Shown: piece after piece, positions 48,183-59,612 of the stretch
Position numbering within the stretch: the stretch's first letter is position 1
How the letters are laid out: every line of letters begins with the position of its first letter
Source: Sarcocystis neurona
Taxonomy: Eukaryota > Apicomplexa > Conoidasida > Eucoccidiorida > Sarcocystidae
NCBI GenBank assembly: GCA_000727475.1
Contig: KL647296.1
Location: forward strand, 2,214,388-2,278,387
Direction: 5' to 3'
DNA: 64,000 bases
The notes under the pieces: generated by a model
The model's database searches: none
Seen by the model: the letters and a program-made list of their open reading frames with translations, nothing else
What the model was told of the DNA's origin: nothing
Position numbers and translations under genes: made by a program

Positions 48183-49383
48183 CTGCAAACATATCTCGCA
48201 GCACCATACCTACATGCATATATATATATATATATATGAGTAGGGTAGAGTATAATCTATATGTACCTATGCATATAGAGAGAGATAGAGGAATATGATG
48301 AAGAAGAGTAAATATGCTATACATATATATACAATTATGTGCGTATACAGATATAGATATATATAATTGCATGCGTATGCATATATACATACATAATGAT
48401 ATGCCTACATATATATATATACATGATAAGGGGTAGATATAATATATATGTGTATATACTCATATGTAAGAACAGGATGAACAGGAATGAATATAATACA
48501 TATATATGGATAGGCTATAATAGAACATATATAATTATATATATATATTCTTAGAGGCATAAATATTATATATATACGTGTGCAGAGCGGTAAATATAAT
48601 ATATATATATATATATATATGCATACATATACAGGGATATATGTATATATATATATGTACGCATGCTAAGATGTGTACATAAGTAGATATGAGGAGAGAG
48701 TGAGAGAGAACGGGGGAGGCAGAGACAGACAGAAGAGAAGATTTGCGTTGATTGAGACGTGAACAGGCGAGCACTTCTTAATAAGTGTATTTTCGACCTG
48801 AAAATATATATAGATAGATATATAGATAGATAGAAAGATATACAGATAGAGATATAAAGATATACATACAGATATGTATAGACACGCATGTAGATATACA
48901 GGGGGTGAGGAACAGATATGACTGCACTTAGACATAAAAAGGCAGGCACTTTTTTTATACGTATTCCTGCATGTTAACCACATACCTCGTCAACTTAACT
49001 GAATACCTCAGCCCTCACTAACTAAATACCTCAGCCCTCACTCACATATATATATAGATGGATAGATAGATAAATAGGCAGGTAGACGGATAGATGGACA
49101 TATATATATATATGTGGAGAGAGAGAGAGTGAAACAGAGACAGCTAGATAGATAGATGTATAGTGATGGAAAAACATACATGACTGGGCCTAGACGTGAG
49201 AAGGCATGCACGCCTCTTCATATACATATATAGGTAGATGGACAGATATGTACACATATATATATATATATATATATGCGTGTGTATAGAGGTATACATA
49301 GTGAGTGAGAAACAGATACGTTTTATACGTGAGAATGGATGGGTGCGTCTTTTTGATAGATATTTTAGTGGAAATGAAGATAC

Positions 49384-49540
49384 CTCAACCTTCTCCATTC
49401 GAAGTAGGGGACGTGGAGAACTTTGTAGCCCATGCGCGTCAGGAGGCGGTGCTTCAACTTGGTGTACGCGGTATACCTCGTGCTGTTGGCATAAAAATGC
49501 GTCGGGCCGTCTACTTCGATGGCAATAGGACGCGCGTCCC
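49384..49540 (-). CDS. RAP-domain protein, core RAP exon
   Basis: A strong minus acceptor (CCTTTCTTTTCTTGCGCAG) opens [36 protein letters not shown] and [15 protein letters not shown], then a donor (TTGAG then GTATCT). This is an unmistakable RAP domain: the [10 protein letters not shown] strand-turn, the TxxKxRLL helix, the G-x-x-V strand and the FEW motif. RAP domains occur in organellar RNA-processing proteins and are expanded in apicomplexans; the fold resembles PD-(D/E)XK nucleases. The phase (1 in, 2 out) fits the exon at 53495-52148 directly and the exon at 48182. Read through, the frame would end at 49365. Confidence 0.88.
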
Positions 49541-52147
49541 CTGCGCAAGAAAAGAAAGGACCGAAGAACAGAAGACATCTGCCGATACTCCTCTTTGGGA
49601 CCTCCAAAGAAATATCTGCAGCGCTTCCTCTTCTTCTCTGCATGCGTACACATATATATATGTGCATGTATATGTATATATGCGCGAGACGGGCAGATAC
49701 GTGGGGCAACATGTGTAAATAGATTTATTGACGTAGACGGCGTCCCCTCTACATCACATCATATGGATAATTATACACAGATACAGAAAAAATGTGTAGA
49801 CAGAGAGGTCTTCACACATATACATAAGTATACACATATACACAGAGAAAGACATACAGATAGACACATATATATATGGGTATACATATAGACAGGCGTG
49901 TATATATTTATATATATACACGTATACATAGATAGATAGAGATATAGATGTAGATATATAAATATCTATAGAGAGATATATGGATCAATACAGGTACAGA
50001 TGGACATACATATATAAATAGACAGACACAGATATAGATGAAGATACACAGATATAGATATACGTATACATACATATATACATACATATATATATATATG
50101 TATAGATAGATGTGGATACAGATATGTAATATATCTAGTTATATCGATCTATATATAGATATAGATAGACGGATATATGTAGGCAAATGGCGCCAACCTG
50201 GATATCTATATGTGTGAGCGTGGAGAGACACAAAAAAGAAGAAGAGCTGCTCGACGGGTGTTACGTACGTGCACACGTCCTGGCCTACATATGCAACCGT
50301 ACATACGTACACATGTGCCCAAATATGCGTATAAATAAATCAATAATGTACACACATATGTATAAACGAGAATTTCCAAACAGGTGGCTATTCATATATA
50401 CATATACATATGTGTATCTAGCTATTCACATATATATATATATATATATATCAAGTGGAAGGATATATATAAAACGCGCACAGAAGAAATGTCAGTGCGA
50501 GACAAATGCAGCGCTGCTCATGCAAGTGACACGCTATACACGCATATATGTACATAGAGATATCCATATATACATATACATATATATATATATATATATC
50601 TCAGGGAGTATAACAGAAGATATACATACATACATATACGCAGAAGAAATACTATATACATAATATATATATCTAGGTTGAATCGATGTGGATAGATAGA
50701 TAATAGATAGATAGATATACTTGTAAGGCGTTATAACAAATAATACGTGTGTGTGTGTGTGTGTGAGTGTGTGTGTGTGTGTATGCATGTGTGTGTGAAA
50801 GTATGATACAGATATATATATATATATATACGTATAAGACGTTGCAGCAGAAGAAATACCATATATATATATATATACATACGTATGACGCGTCCTGACA
50901 GGCGGAACCTATATATATATATATGACGCATTATAGCAGACGATATACACGTATATGCTTATACGCAGAATACAATATGTATATATCTAAACGTGTTTAT
51001 GTATAGATGCTTGCGACGCGGTATAGAAAATGAAACCCGTGTATGTATATATGTACAGATATACGTATAGGTATAAGGCGTCGTAGCGCAGTAAATCCAA
51101 CACACACGTGTGACGCGCTATAAAGAGCGAAACATTCACATATATATATATATATATATATATGTAGATGGAGAGTCAGAGGAGCAGCGATACATACGGG
51201 CAGATGGGGAGAGGTATGTGAACACGTGTAGTTCATGGCTGCATGCGAGTTGCTGCATGCACAGACATTTCCGCGTGTGGGCATCAATCCGGATTTCCAC
51301 GCATTTGTTGCGGGGCTCCTCGTCTGTTATGAACAGATGGATGATGTGGCTCTTCTGCAGGGCGGAAAAAAGCTGCGGACGTTGCTTCCGCTTCTTCTGC
51401 AGATCTTCTATTTCTTGCTGGGCAGAGACACTCGTACATGCAGCAGAGACGCAGACGGATGCAGTACACACCCACACACGCAAATACCCGTCCCAGAAGC
51501 GATAATAAATCTCCCGTCAAAATGTCTGTTCTTTCAAACGTTGCCCTCCTTGAAAACGCCCTCCTACCCCTGTAGAAGAAAACTTGCACAAACACATTTA
51601 TATACGTATACACACATGTGTATGCATCGACACATATGTAACTGACTATATACGAGCGTACTTCTACGTCCGTACAGACAGCTACAAAAGAAAATGTAGG
51701 AACTTATATATATGAATATATATTCATTTGTACAGATATATGTACATATATACTTTGACAGAAAAGTCCGCCTACAGGTTTACAGGTATAAATATATATA
51801 TGTATGTGAGGAGAAAAACACATACATATGAGCAGGGAGAGAGAAATATATGTACATGTATAGAGAAGAAGAGAGCGATGCAAGCAGACAGATATACGCA
51901 GGTAGACCTCGACAGACTTCCAGAATCGAGAGAAAAGTTCTCATGCAAAAAATCACCAGACTCCCGCGTAAAAAACGAAGACACGCATGCGCACGTGTCT
52001 GCATGTAGAGGTGGCGGGGGCGCGCATGCAGACGTACGTGGCAGCAGACGAAGAAGAATATTGTACGAGGAAGACAGGGAGACAGAGAGAAGACGAATAG
52101 AGAAAAGGGACAGGGAAAGCGAGAGATAGAAAGAGAAGAGAACATAC
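49541..52147 (-). other. Intron(s) of the RAP gene, with a possible extra exon at 51210-51417
   Basis: The stretch is mostly microsatellite (TA, TAGA, GT at 50746-50782). The exception is about 51210-51430. On - this follows a good acceptor (GTGTCTCTGCCCAG, ending 51418) and reads QEIEDLQKKRKQRPQLFS in one frame and RSAEEAEATSAAFFRPAE in the phase-compatible frame. On + the same DNA reads FPRVGINPDFHAFVAGLL and YEQMDDVALLQGGKKLRT. Because exon phases already fit without it, this may be a skipped exon, an alternative exon or an antisense ORF. Confidence 0.4.
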
Positions 52148-53495
52148 CCGTGGGAACATTTCCGTCTGCATCTGCCAGGGGTCCGCTCAGGCGTCTCGTC
52201 AATTCTTTGATGAGCTGCTCTTTTTCTGCGATTTGCTGCGGGCTTAGTCGTTCTTCTGCTCCGTCGAATAACAGCGGCGCTGTTCCTCCTGCTCCCGCTG
52301 CTGCTGCTCCTGCTGCTGCTCCTCCTCCTCCGCCTGTTCCCCGTCCTGGTGCTCCTGGTGCTCCTGCTGCTGCGGCTCCTCCAGCTGCTGCCGTCTCTGC
52401 TGGTGGGGCTGCCGGCGCGCTGTGCCTGTTCTCCGCTGCTGTCTGCATGCCTCGCCACACGCCGGTGCTGCTCGGAGCTGCTGCTGTCTCTCCCGCTTGT
52501 CCGCTTCCTCTCACTGCTGCAGTGGCTCCTCCTACCAGCCCGCCGCCGCTGTTTCTGCTGCGCGTGGACCATGTTCGGACCCCGCTCCGCGTCGCGAGGC
52601 TGCCGCTGCTGTAGCTCCTGCTGCCCCCGCTGCTGTTGCTTCTCTGGCTGCCCTGTGAGCCACTGCCTGTCCTGCTGCTGCTACTGAAGAAATAACACGT
52701 CTCTCTGCGGTCGGTGAAGACCGCTCTGCTGTTGTCGCTGCTGCTCGCGCTCGCGCTGCCCCCTGCTGCTGCTAATCTCAGGGGCTTCTCTGCCGCCGCT
52801 TTCCTGGCCACGGCAGCAGCAATACAGCAGCTGCGTCGCGCCAGCAAATCCTTCCCGTAAACGGGCTCCTGCTGCTGCACCGCAGCAACAAAGGTACGTC
52901 TGCAGATCCACGTGCTCCTGCTGCACGCTTCGACTGAGAGAAGATTACATTCGGCCGCGGGGTGACGTCCTGCCTGTCGAGTGCCTCCTTCTGCTGGTTC
53001 TCCCGCTGCTGCTGCTGCTCTCCCTGCTGCTGCTACTGCTGTTCTTATTGCTGTTGTCTGTTGACTTCCTGGTTCCCCTGCTGCTGCTGCCCGTCTCCCT
53101 GCACCTGGTGCTGCTGCTCCCCTTCCTGCTCCAAGTGTTACTGCTTGTCTTCCACTTGCTGCTGCTACTGCTGTTGCCCTTCCTGCTGCTGCGGTTGCGT
53201 CGGAAGTTCGAACAAACCATTCGTGCGTGGAGTTTCGCCCCCCGCTTCCTCCTCCTGCGGCGTACGCAGCAGCACCGCGACTTTCTGCTGCAGTTGCTGC
53301 GGGAGATTCTGCCGCGGCCCTGGCACACGCTGACACTGCTGCTGCTCCGGCGAGCGAACGCACTCCACACGCAGGCCCGGCAGCGGCTGCTGCCGCCTGC
53401 CCAGCAGCAGAAACACGGGCAGCGAGAGAAGAGCAGCAGCTGCTGCTGCTGCGCACCAGCAGCAACCCCACGCCCTGCAGCACTGCTGGAGGCAT
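52148..53495 (-). CDS. RAP-domain protein, exon 1
   Basis: The ATG at 53495 starts [18 protein letters not shown] with Cys/Ser/Ala/Arg residues and no acidic ones, which looks like an organellar transit peptide. The exon has 449 codons and ends ACG-G then GTATGT, phase 1. Most of it is Ala/Gly/Ser-rich low complexity. Less biased segments are [18 protein letters not shown] and [18 protein letters not shown] (residues ~225-270), [14 protein letters not shown] (~300) and a C-terminal helix [29 protein letters not shown] before the splice to the RAP exon. Whole protein: about 540 residues. The ORF extends upstream to 53645, but the first residues there come from AT-rich DNA, so I chose 53495. 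Confidence 0.72.
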
Positions 53496-54759
53496 TGTTG
53501 CTGCTCCTGACGAGGACAGAGACGGGAAACAAGAAGGAAGACCTCGAACACTCCTGTATGGCATACACACAAAAAAATGTGGAACACGTTTTCGCGTACG
53601 CACACGTATAAATATTGAGTAAAAGTAACGGAAAACCATATACATGTACGCGTGTCAACAGATACAAACACATTCATATATATGTACACACGTGAGCAGA
53701 TACAGGGGAAAGAAGCGCATTCGTATACCAAGTAAGCACTTCTTTTCCCTATATCTGCTGACGACACTGGCGCACCGGAGACAATTTTGGGGCAGATGGC
53801 ATGCGCCAGACAACGTAAAAAGAGATGACGGCCGGGTGGAGGAGAGCAGTGGACCAAGTAGGCTGGAGGGAAAAAGAAGGCGAGACTCGCAGAAGCTCTT
53901 GCGAGACGCGTTCAGGCATACAGAAGCAAGAAGGAAAAGAGAGTCTGAGACGCGAGGAAGAAGTGGCTGCAGGGACGAAAAGGAGGAAATCGCGGGGTGA
54001 GGCATCTGCCAGTCTATTAGACGGAATTGCGAAGAACAGTAGTGCCGCACCGGCGCAGACTTGGCGCGGCAGCAAAAGGGAAACACGTAGTTTTCTGCGA
54101 GATGCACGCGCACAGGCTCGTGCGCCACCGGTGAGAAGACGCAAGGGGAAGAAGAAATTCTCCGGAGAGAAAAGAGGTGGACAAGTCTCCGCAGCAGCTG
54201 CAAGGAGAGGCAGCCAGCAGCAGGAGGGCAGAGAGACGAACTCGGCAAATTCTGGCAGGACAGGGGAAGACAGGCAGACAGCAGCAGCGGATTTCTGGGG
54301 CAGCAGCTTTAACGCACGCCAGGTGCGGCTCGAGCGGCGTCCTAACGTGGCCCGTGCCCGAAGAGAAAAGAAAGGGGCAAAAGTGAAATACGCAGGCGCA
54401 TCGGTAGAGAGAAAGGGCCGGGAAAAGGGGCGGCTGCAGGGGCTCGACGGAGGCACGGCCAGCACCAACAGCCGCAGCTACAAGGCCTGCCGCTCCTGCG
54501 AGAGAGCAGCAGCAAAAGAGCAGGACGAAGAAGGAAAAGGAAAAGGAGTCCTCCTCTGGACTGCGTGTGCGGCTGTGTGTGTGTAGGGGGAGTAGAAGGA
54601 GGACGGAGGAGGAGGATGACTGACATAGAAGAGAATAGACGCGAGATGGTAAAGAAAAAGAGGGGAAATCTCCGAACTCGGAGGATTTGACCGAGAATTT
54701 GGGGTGTACGTACGCCGCGTGGGTGGCGGCGGCCACAGCGAAGTCCCGCGCAGCACGGT
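53496..54759. other. Divergent promoter/5' region, purine-rich on +
   Basis: This lies between the RAP gene (-) and the gene starting near 54760 (+). From 53820 to 54700 the + strand is G/A-rich, so the minus strand is C/T-rich, like a coccidian 5' UTR of a minus-strand gene. A 253-codon + frame (53825-54586), extremely Arg/Lys/Glu-rich, and a minus frame are both open, as expected from purine bias. I do not call either as a gene. Confidence 0.45.
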
Positions 54760-55802
54760 GTGCCCCACAACGACGCAGTGACCGCCGCTCCTGTAACAAG
54801 AACACGGGAACGGGAGGTTCGAAGCATTTTAGCACTGCTTAAAAACGGTGCTGAAAAAGTGCTGCAGCTCCTTTATCCACCGATGTTGCTGCTGCTACTT
54901 CTTCTCTGCGAAACGGCTGCTGAACTGCAAGACTGCCGCTGCTGCTGCTGGCAGAGCAGCAATCCGCCGAGAGATATCTCTTCCTCGTCCCGATGCAGAC
55001 GCGCTAGCAGCAGGACCCCAGACGGTAACTTCACCAGGAGTACGGCAGCCGTAGCAATTGCTTGGGCTGCTGCTACAGCCATACAGACCGGCATGATGAC
55101 TTCGTGCTGCCGCCCCACACATGCAAACGCGAACATGCAGCAGCAGCAGCAGCAGTGGCGACAGCGCAAGTCGATACGTGTTGCACCGCTGCAGCGGCCC
55201 AAGCCGCGGCAACATCGGAGCTGCCAAATATAGTAGCTGCAACAGCAGGGGTGGCAGAAGCAGTAGCAGTGGCAATTAATGCGGTAACCTACTGACCTGA
55301 ACAACAGGGGCACAGTCCCGGCAGGAGCAGCACCAGAAGAGGCGTAGTGGCACGGTACCCAGCGCGCAGGCCGGGGCCCGAGCAACACGGCTGTCTAGAG
55401 CCCAACCACGACAGCAGCAGCACCGAAAGCAGCGGCAGGGGAAGAGAGCAGCAAGCATCTTTTGCCCGTTCATTTCTCAGCAGCAGCAATGCCACATGCG
55501 GCAGCGGTGCAGACCGCCTGGATCTCTTCTACGATGATGTTATCCGCTGCTGTGTGCGTCTGACGTGGCTACAGCAGCAGCAGCAAGAAGAGGAGCAGCG
55601 TAAAGCAGCAGCAGGACACGCAGCAGCAGCAGCAGCAGCACAAGCAGCAGCAGCAGCAGCAGCGGCAACACAGGACAAGCAGCAGCGCAAGCAGCAGCGC
55701 AAGCAGCAGCGCAAGCAGCAGCGCAAGCAGCAGCGCAAGCAGCAGCGCAAGCAGCAGCGCAAGCAGCAGCGCAAGCAGCAGCGCAAGCAGCAGCGCAAGT
55801 AG
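54760..55802 (+). CDS. Gln/Ala-rich protein, 5' part, frames disrupted (hypothetical)
   Basis: Coding-like + segments follow one another in different frames: VTRTREREVRSILALLKN and AEKVLQLLYPP at 54790-54885, TAAAAAGRAAIRREISLP at 54925-55000, then TSELPNIVAATAGVAEAV to 55295, and from 55347 GADRLDLFYDDVIRCCVR, LTWLQQQQQEEEQRKAAA, Ala runs and ten QQRK units to TAG 55800-55802. Short introns or indels in CAG runs must connect them. I do not recognise the product. The start codon is uncertain; 54760 is a GTG and an upstream exon may exist. Confidence 0.4.
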
Positions 55803-55874
55803 CAGGACAAGCAGCAGGACAAGGTGCAGGACAAGCAGTAGCACAAGCAGCAGCACAAGCAGCAGCAGCAGCAC

Positions 55875-55912
<38 letters not shown>

Positions 55913-55954
55913 CAGCAGCAGCAGCAGCACAGCAGCAGCAGCAGCACAGCAGCA
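55683..55954 (+). repeat. 12-bp CAGCGCAAGCAG array and CAG-rich satellite before a gap
   Basis: About ten perfect 12-bp units encode Gln-Gln-Arg-Lys, then decay to CAGGACAAG and CAGCACAAG units and pure CAG up to the N run at 55955. The mirrored composition after the gap (56911-57115, CACAAGCAGCAGCACCAG) shows that the repeat spans it. Confidence 0.9.
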
Positions 55955-56910
55955 NNNNNNNNNNNNNNNNNNNNNNNNNNNNNNNNNNNNNNNNNNNNNN
56001 NNNNNNNNNNNNNNNNNNNNNNNNNNNNNNNNNNNNNNNNNNNNNNNNNNNNNNNNNNNNNNNNNNNNNNNNNNNNNNNNNNNNNNNNNNNNNNNNNNNN
56101 NNNNNNNNNNNNNNNNNNNNNNNNNNNNNNNNNNNNNNNNNNNNNNNNNNNNNNNNNNNNNNNNNNNNNNNNNNNNNNNNNNNNNNNNNNNNNNNNNNNN
56201 NNNNNNNNNNNNNNNNNNNNNNNNNNNNNNNNNNNNNNNNNNNNNNNNNNNNNNNNNNNNNNNNNNNNNNNNNNNNNNNNNNNNNNNNNNNNNNNNNNNN
56301 NNNNNNNNNNNNNNNNNNNNNNNNNNNNNNNNNNNNNNNNNNNNNNNNNNNNNNNNNNNNNNNNNNNNNNNNNNNNNNNNNNNNNNNNNNNNNNNNNNNN
56401 NNNNNNNNNNNNNNNNNNNNNNNNNNNNNNNNNNNNNNNNNNNNNNNNNNNNNNNNNNNNNNNNNNNNNNNNNNNNNNNNNNNNNNNNNNNNNNNNNNNN
56501 NNNNNNNNNNNNNNNNNNNNNNNNNNNNNNNNNNNNNNNNNNNNNNNNNNNNNNNNNNNNNNNNNNNNNNNNNNNNNNNNNNNNNNNNNNNNNNNNNNNN
56601 NNNNNNNNNNNNNNNNNNNNNNNNNNNNNNNNNNNNNNNNNNNNNNNNNNNNNNNNNNNNNNNNNNNNNNNNNNNNNNNNNNNNNNNNNNNNNNNNNNNN
56701 NNNNNNNNNNNNNNNNNNNNNNNNNNNNNNNNNNNNNNNNNNNNNNNNNNNNNNNNNNNNNNNNNNNNNNNNNNNNNNNNNNNNNNNNNNNNNNNNNNNN
56801 NNNNNNNNNNNNNNNNNNNNNNNNNNNNNNNNNNNNNNNNNNNNNNNNNNNNNNNNNNNNNNNNNNNNNNNNNNNNNNNNNNNNNNNNNNNNNNNNNNNN
56901 NNNNNNNNNN
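55955..56910. other. Assembly gap (956 N) within CAG-type repeat
   Basis: N run between CAG-rich repeats. Its true length is unknown, since such arrays collapse in assembly. Part of the gene's coding sequence is probably missing here. Confidence 0.95.
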
Positions 56911-57117
56911 AGTACAAGCAGCAGCAGCGGCACAAGCAGCAGCACCAGCACAAGCAGCAGCACCAGCACAAGCAGCAGCACCAGCAGCACAAGCAGCAGC
57001 ACCAGCAGCACAAGCTGCAGCACCAGCAGCACAAGCTGCAGCACCAGCACAAGCAGCAGCACCAGCAGCACAAGCAGCAGCACCAGCAGCACAAGCAGCA
57101 ACAGCACAAGCAGCTAG

Positions 57118-57465
57118 TTGACTGCGACCTCGCTGCGACATAAGCAATCGACATTCGCGAAGTGGTCAGTCCGCTGTACATCGTCAGCAGACAAGCAGCA
57201 GCAGGAGAGTCGGCCACCACCTGCAGCCACACGCTCGGCGGCGGGACAGCTCTTCAAAAAACTTTTATTCTGGCGAGAGCAGGAGACGCGGCAGTTCCAG
57301 CTTTATCAGCAACAAGCAGCAGCAGCAGCACCCAGAAGCAGCAGAAGCAACACCCACAAGCAGCAGAAGCAACATCAGCAAAACAAACCGCAAGATAAGG
57401 GCAGCAGCAGGAGTGCCGGAACGCACCAGGATCAGCCGAGAGTGAAGCGCACCCTGCAAGAATAA
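57118..57465 (+). CDS. Gln/Ala-rich protein, middle part (hypothetical)
   Basis: A + frame opens after TAG 57115-57117 and ends at TAA 57463-57465. Its best segment is SAAGQLFKKLLFWREQET with RQFQLYQQQAAAAA, an amphipathic helix followed by Gln and Ala runs. It then becomes Ser/His/Gln-rich. It probably belongs with the coding stretch before the gap and with the exons that follow. The borders are not fixed. Confidence 0.4.
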   Translation: MTATSLRHKQSTFAKWSVRCTSSADKQQQESRPPPAATRSAAGQLFKKLLFWREQETRQFQLYQQQAAAAAPRSSRSNTHKQQKQHQQNKPQDKGSSRSAGTHQDQPRVKRTLQE

Positions 57466-57562
57466 ATGGGCAGCGCTTGACCCACACGAACGGTAAAGAG
57501 ACAGCAGCACTAGCAGCTTGACTTTCAGCGCGAGGGGGATCTGGGGCTCTTGCTGATGACAG

Positions 57563-57807
57563 CGGTGCGCCAACGACAACAGCAGCATTGCTTTTTTTGC
57601 CGACAGCAGCGGCTCGAGAAACGTTTACCAACGTGAGAAGCTGCAGCAACTCCAGCAGCGACAAGGAGAACATCTGAGTCCGCAACAGGCCTACGGCCAC
57701 CAGCAGCAGCCATCTCGAGTCACACGCAGCAACGGCAGAACAGGAGCTGCAGCAGCAGCAGCAGCGCTTTTTTTGTCGCCGTTTAGCGCTACGCAATGGC
57801 GTTGTGG
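57563..57807 (+). CDS. Gln/Ala-rich protein exon (hypothetical)
   Basis: Acceptor CTCTTGCTGATGACAG and donor GTGGG then GTAAGC bracket 245 bases. The frame reads NSSIAFFADSSGSRNVYQ, then REKLQQLQQRQGEHLSPQ and [18 protein letters not shown] up to ATQWRCG. The balanced sequence and good sites support + coding. The minus frame over the same DNA is Leu/Cys-rich and looks antisense. I do not recognise the product. Confidence 0.5.
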
Positions 57808-58286
57808 GGTAAGCGGCAGGACATTCTCTGCTTCCTTCTTCCTATTTATTCTGGATACGCAAACTCTAGTGTAGCAGTTCACGCACGCACACATGTTTTC
57901 ATGCGTATACATATATATATATGTGCATGTATAGTGTGCGCGTGCACGTTGATAGCGGTCTGTGTATGTAGTGGAGACATACGTGGGTGCACTAGTGCAT
58001 GTATTCCTTTACGTGTCTACCTAGGTGTACCCGTTTGTCTATCTGACAACTATAAACGTATATATATATATATGCATATATATTATATGTATGTACACCG
58101 TTCACGTACAGTACGGAGGAGTATATATATTTGATCGGCTGGTCAGATCATGTATATGTGCGTGAGAATCTGCGTGTGTGATAAGTCATGTGAATATTAT
58201 TTTCCACATGTGAAGACATCGATACACGTATATCAAGAAACGCTGGGAGAGATGTATATCTGCATAGTACGTGTCTGCGCATGCAG

Positions 58287-58567
58287 GTATGGACGTGTGT
58301 AGAAGCACGGTCCCGGTGCTGCTGGGTAAACTGCTGCTGTCGTTCTGCGATTTACTTTGCGGCGCTTCTGCTGCCGCTTCTGGTGCGTCTTTAACTGCTA
58401 CTGCCGTGCTTCGGCTGTGTTGCTGCTGCTGCCGCTTTTGGTGCGTCTGTGACTGCTACTGCTGTGCTTCTGCTGCGTCTCTGACTGCTACTGCCGTGCT
58501 TCTGCTGCAGCCCCTACTGGTGCATCTGCTGCTGCCATTGGTGTGCTGCTGCTGGTGGTACTGCTAG
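58287..58567 (+). CDS. Possible exon, Leu/Ala/Cys-rich (hypothetical)
   Basis: After TGTCTGCGCATGCAG a phase-1 frame reads MDVCRSTVPVLLGKLLLS and DLLCGASAAASGASLTAT, then degrades into CTG-driven Cys/Leu runs to TGA 58567. The preceding donor at 57808 is phase 0, so the fit is imperfect. Two ~35-bp near-repeats containing CTGACTGCTACTGCCGTGCTTC lie here. Confidence 0.3.
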
Positions 58568-58723
58568 TGCGTCTGCTGCCGCTGCCGGTGGTGTGCTTCT
58601 GCTGCTACTAATGATGTGCCTGCTGCTACTCCTGCTGTGCTTCTGCTGCTGCTGCTGGCACTGGTGGTGCGCTGCTGCTGGTGGCACTGGCGATCTGGTG
58701 GTGGGTGCATGCTGCCTTTGCAG

Positions 58724-59046
58724 GAGCGGAGCTGCAAGTGAACTGCAAAAGCGGGCGCGTTCACTTCAGCAGTGAGGCAGGATTTCTCTGCCTGACGCAG
58801 GCGCTCCTGCTGCCTGCCGCGGATAGCGGTGCTCCCCCCCCCAAGCGACACCTACAGCAGAAGCAGCAACAGCAGCGAGAGAAGCAGCGGGAAGCACAGG
58901 AAAAAGAAGAGAAACGCCAAGGCCGAGAGTCGACAGCACCACCACCGCGGGTCGTTTTGTATGTACGTACACTCCTGGGAGATTCTGCAGCGCTTCTCGT
59001 GCTGAACGACAAACAGCGACAGGCGCGCTGCAAAATTCTTTTTGAG
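58724..59046 (+). CDS. Exon of unknown protein, well-defined borders
   Basis: A strong acceptor (CATGCTGCCTTTGCAG) and donor (TTTGAG then GTAAAC) bracket 323 bases, phase 1 in and phase 0 out. It reads AELQVNCKSGRVHFSSEA, GFLCLTQALLLPAADSGA, a Gln/Arg/Glu coiled segment, then PRVVLYVRTLLGDSAALL and VLNDKQRQARCKILFE. The two ends have alternating hydrophobic residues, as in beta-strands, with a charged insertion between them. I do not recognise the family. No downstream exon is evident before the FKBP gene. Confidence 0.6.
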
Positions 59047-59357
59047 GTAAACTGCTGCTGTCCAAAAAACTATCTTTCCTCCCCTGTTCCATCCCTATAC
59101 CTATTATACATATTTATCATATATATATAGATGTATATCATACAAATATATGTAATATATATATATATATAAATGTGTACACAAACGTGTGTGTAAATAT
59201 ATACACGAATGTGTATGTAAAGGTGCATATAACTGTGTATATATATACATATATATACATATATATGTATGTGGATAAACACTTCGTATATACACGCGTA
59301 TACAACAGAAGTCCAAAAGATATATATATATATAGATCCGTGTAAACGCCTCTACGC

Positions 59358-59612
59358 ATGGTGGCACATATGACTGTGTTTCACTGTGAGGGAGTCGACC
59401 TCTTGGGGAGAACAGCCGGAAAAGATGCTCTGCTGGTAGTGTCTGATACGGCTGCACACCCACAAGATGGGGTGTACCTACACCCCAACAGGCAGATTTT
59501 GACGGGTGTACGGGGGACGCTCGTTCTCATGTGTGGATATGTCGAGGTCAAGGGGTGCTCAAAAGAGTGTATCAACACTGACCTCGAGTGGCAGTTAATA
59601 CTCTTTCTTTGA
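59358..59612 (+). CDS. Short unbiased ORF (84 codons), uncertain
   Basis: From ATG 59358 to TGA 59612 the frame is open and free of low complexity, unlike its AT-rich surroundings. It reads FHCEGVDLLGRTAGKDAL, LVVSDTAAHPQDGVYLHP and RGTLVLMCGYVEVKG. There is no family resemblance, and no clear acceptor or donor. It may be an independent small gene, an exon of the preceding gene, or chance. Confidence 0.25.
   Translation: MVAHMTVFHCEGVDLLGRTAGKDALLVVSDTAAHPQDGVYLHPNRQILTGVRGTLVLMCGYVEVKGCSKECINTDLEWQLILFL

Noticed and set aside
53825..54586. 253-codon + ORF, Arg/Lys/Glu-rich
   Set aside because: It mirrors the purine bias opposite a C/T-rich leader of the minus-strand RAP gene; no family resemblance and no splice support.
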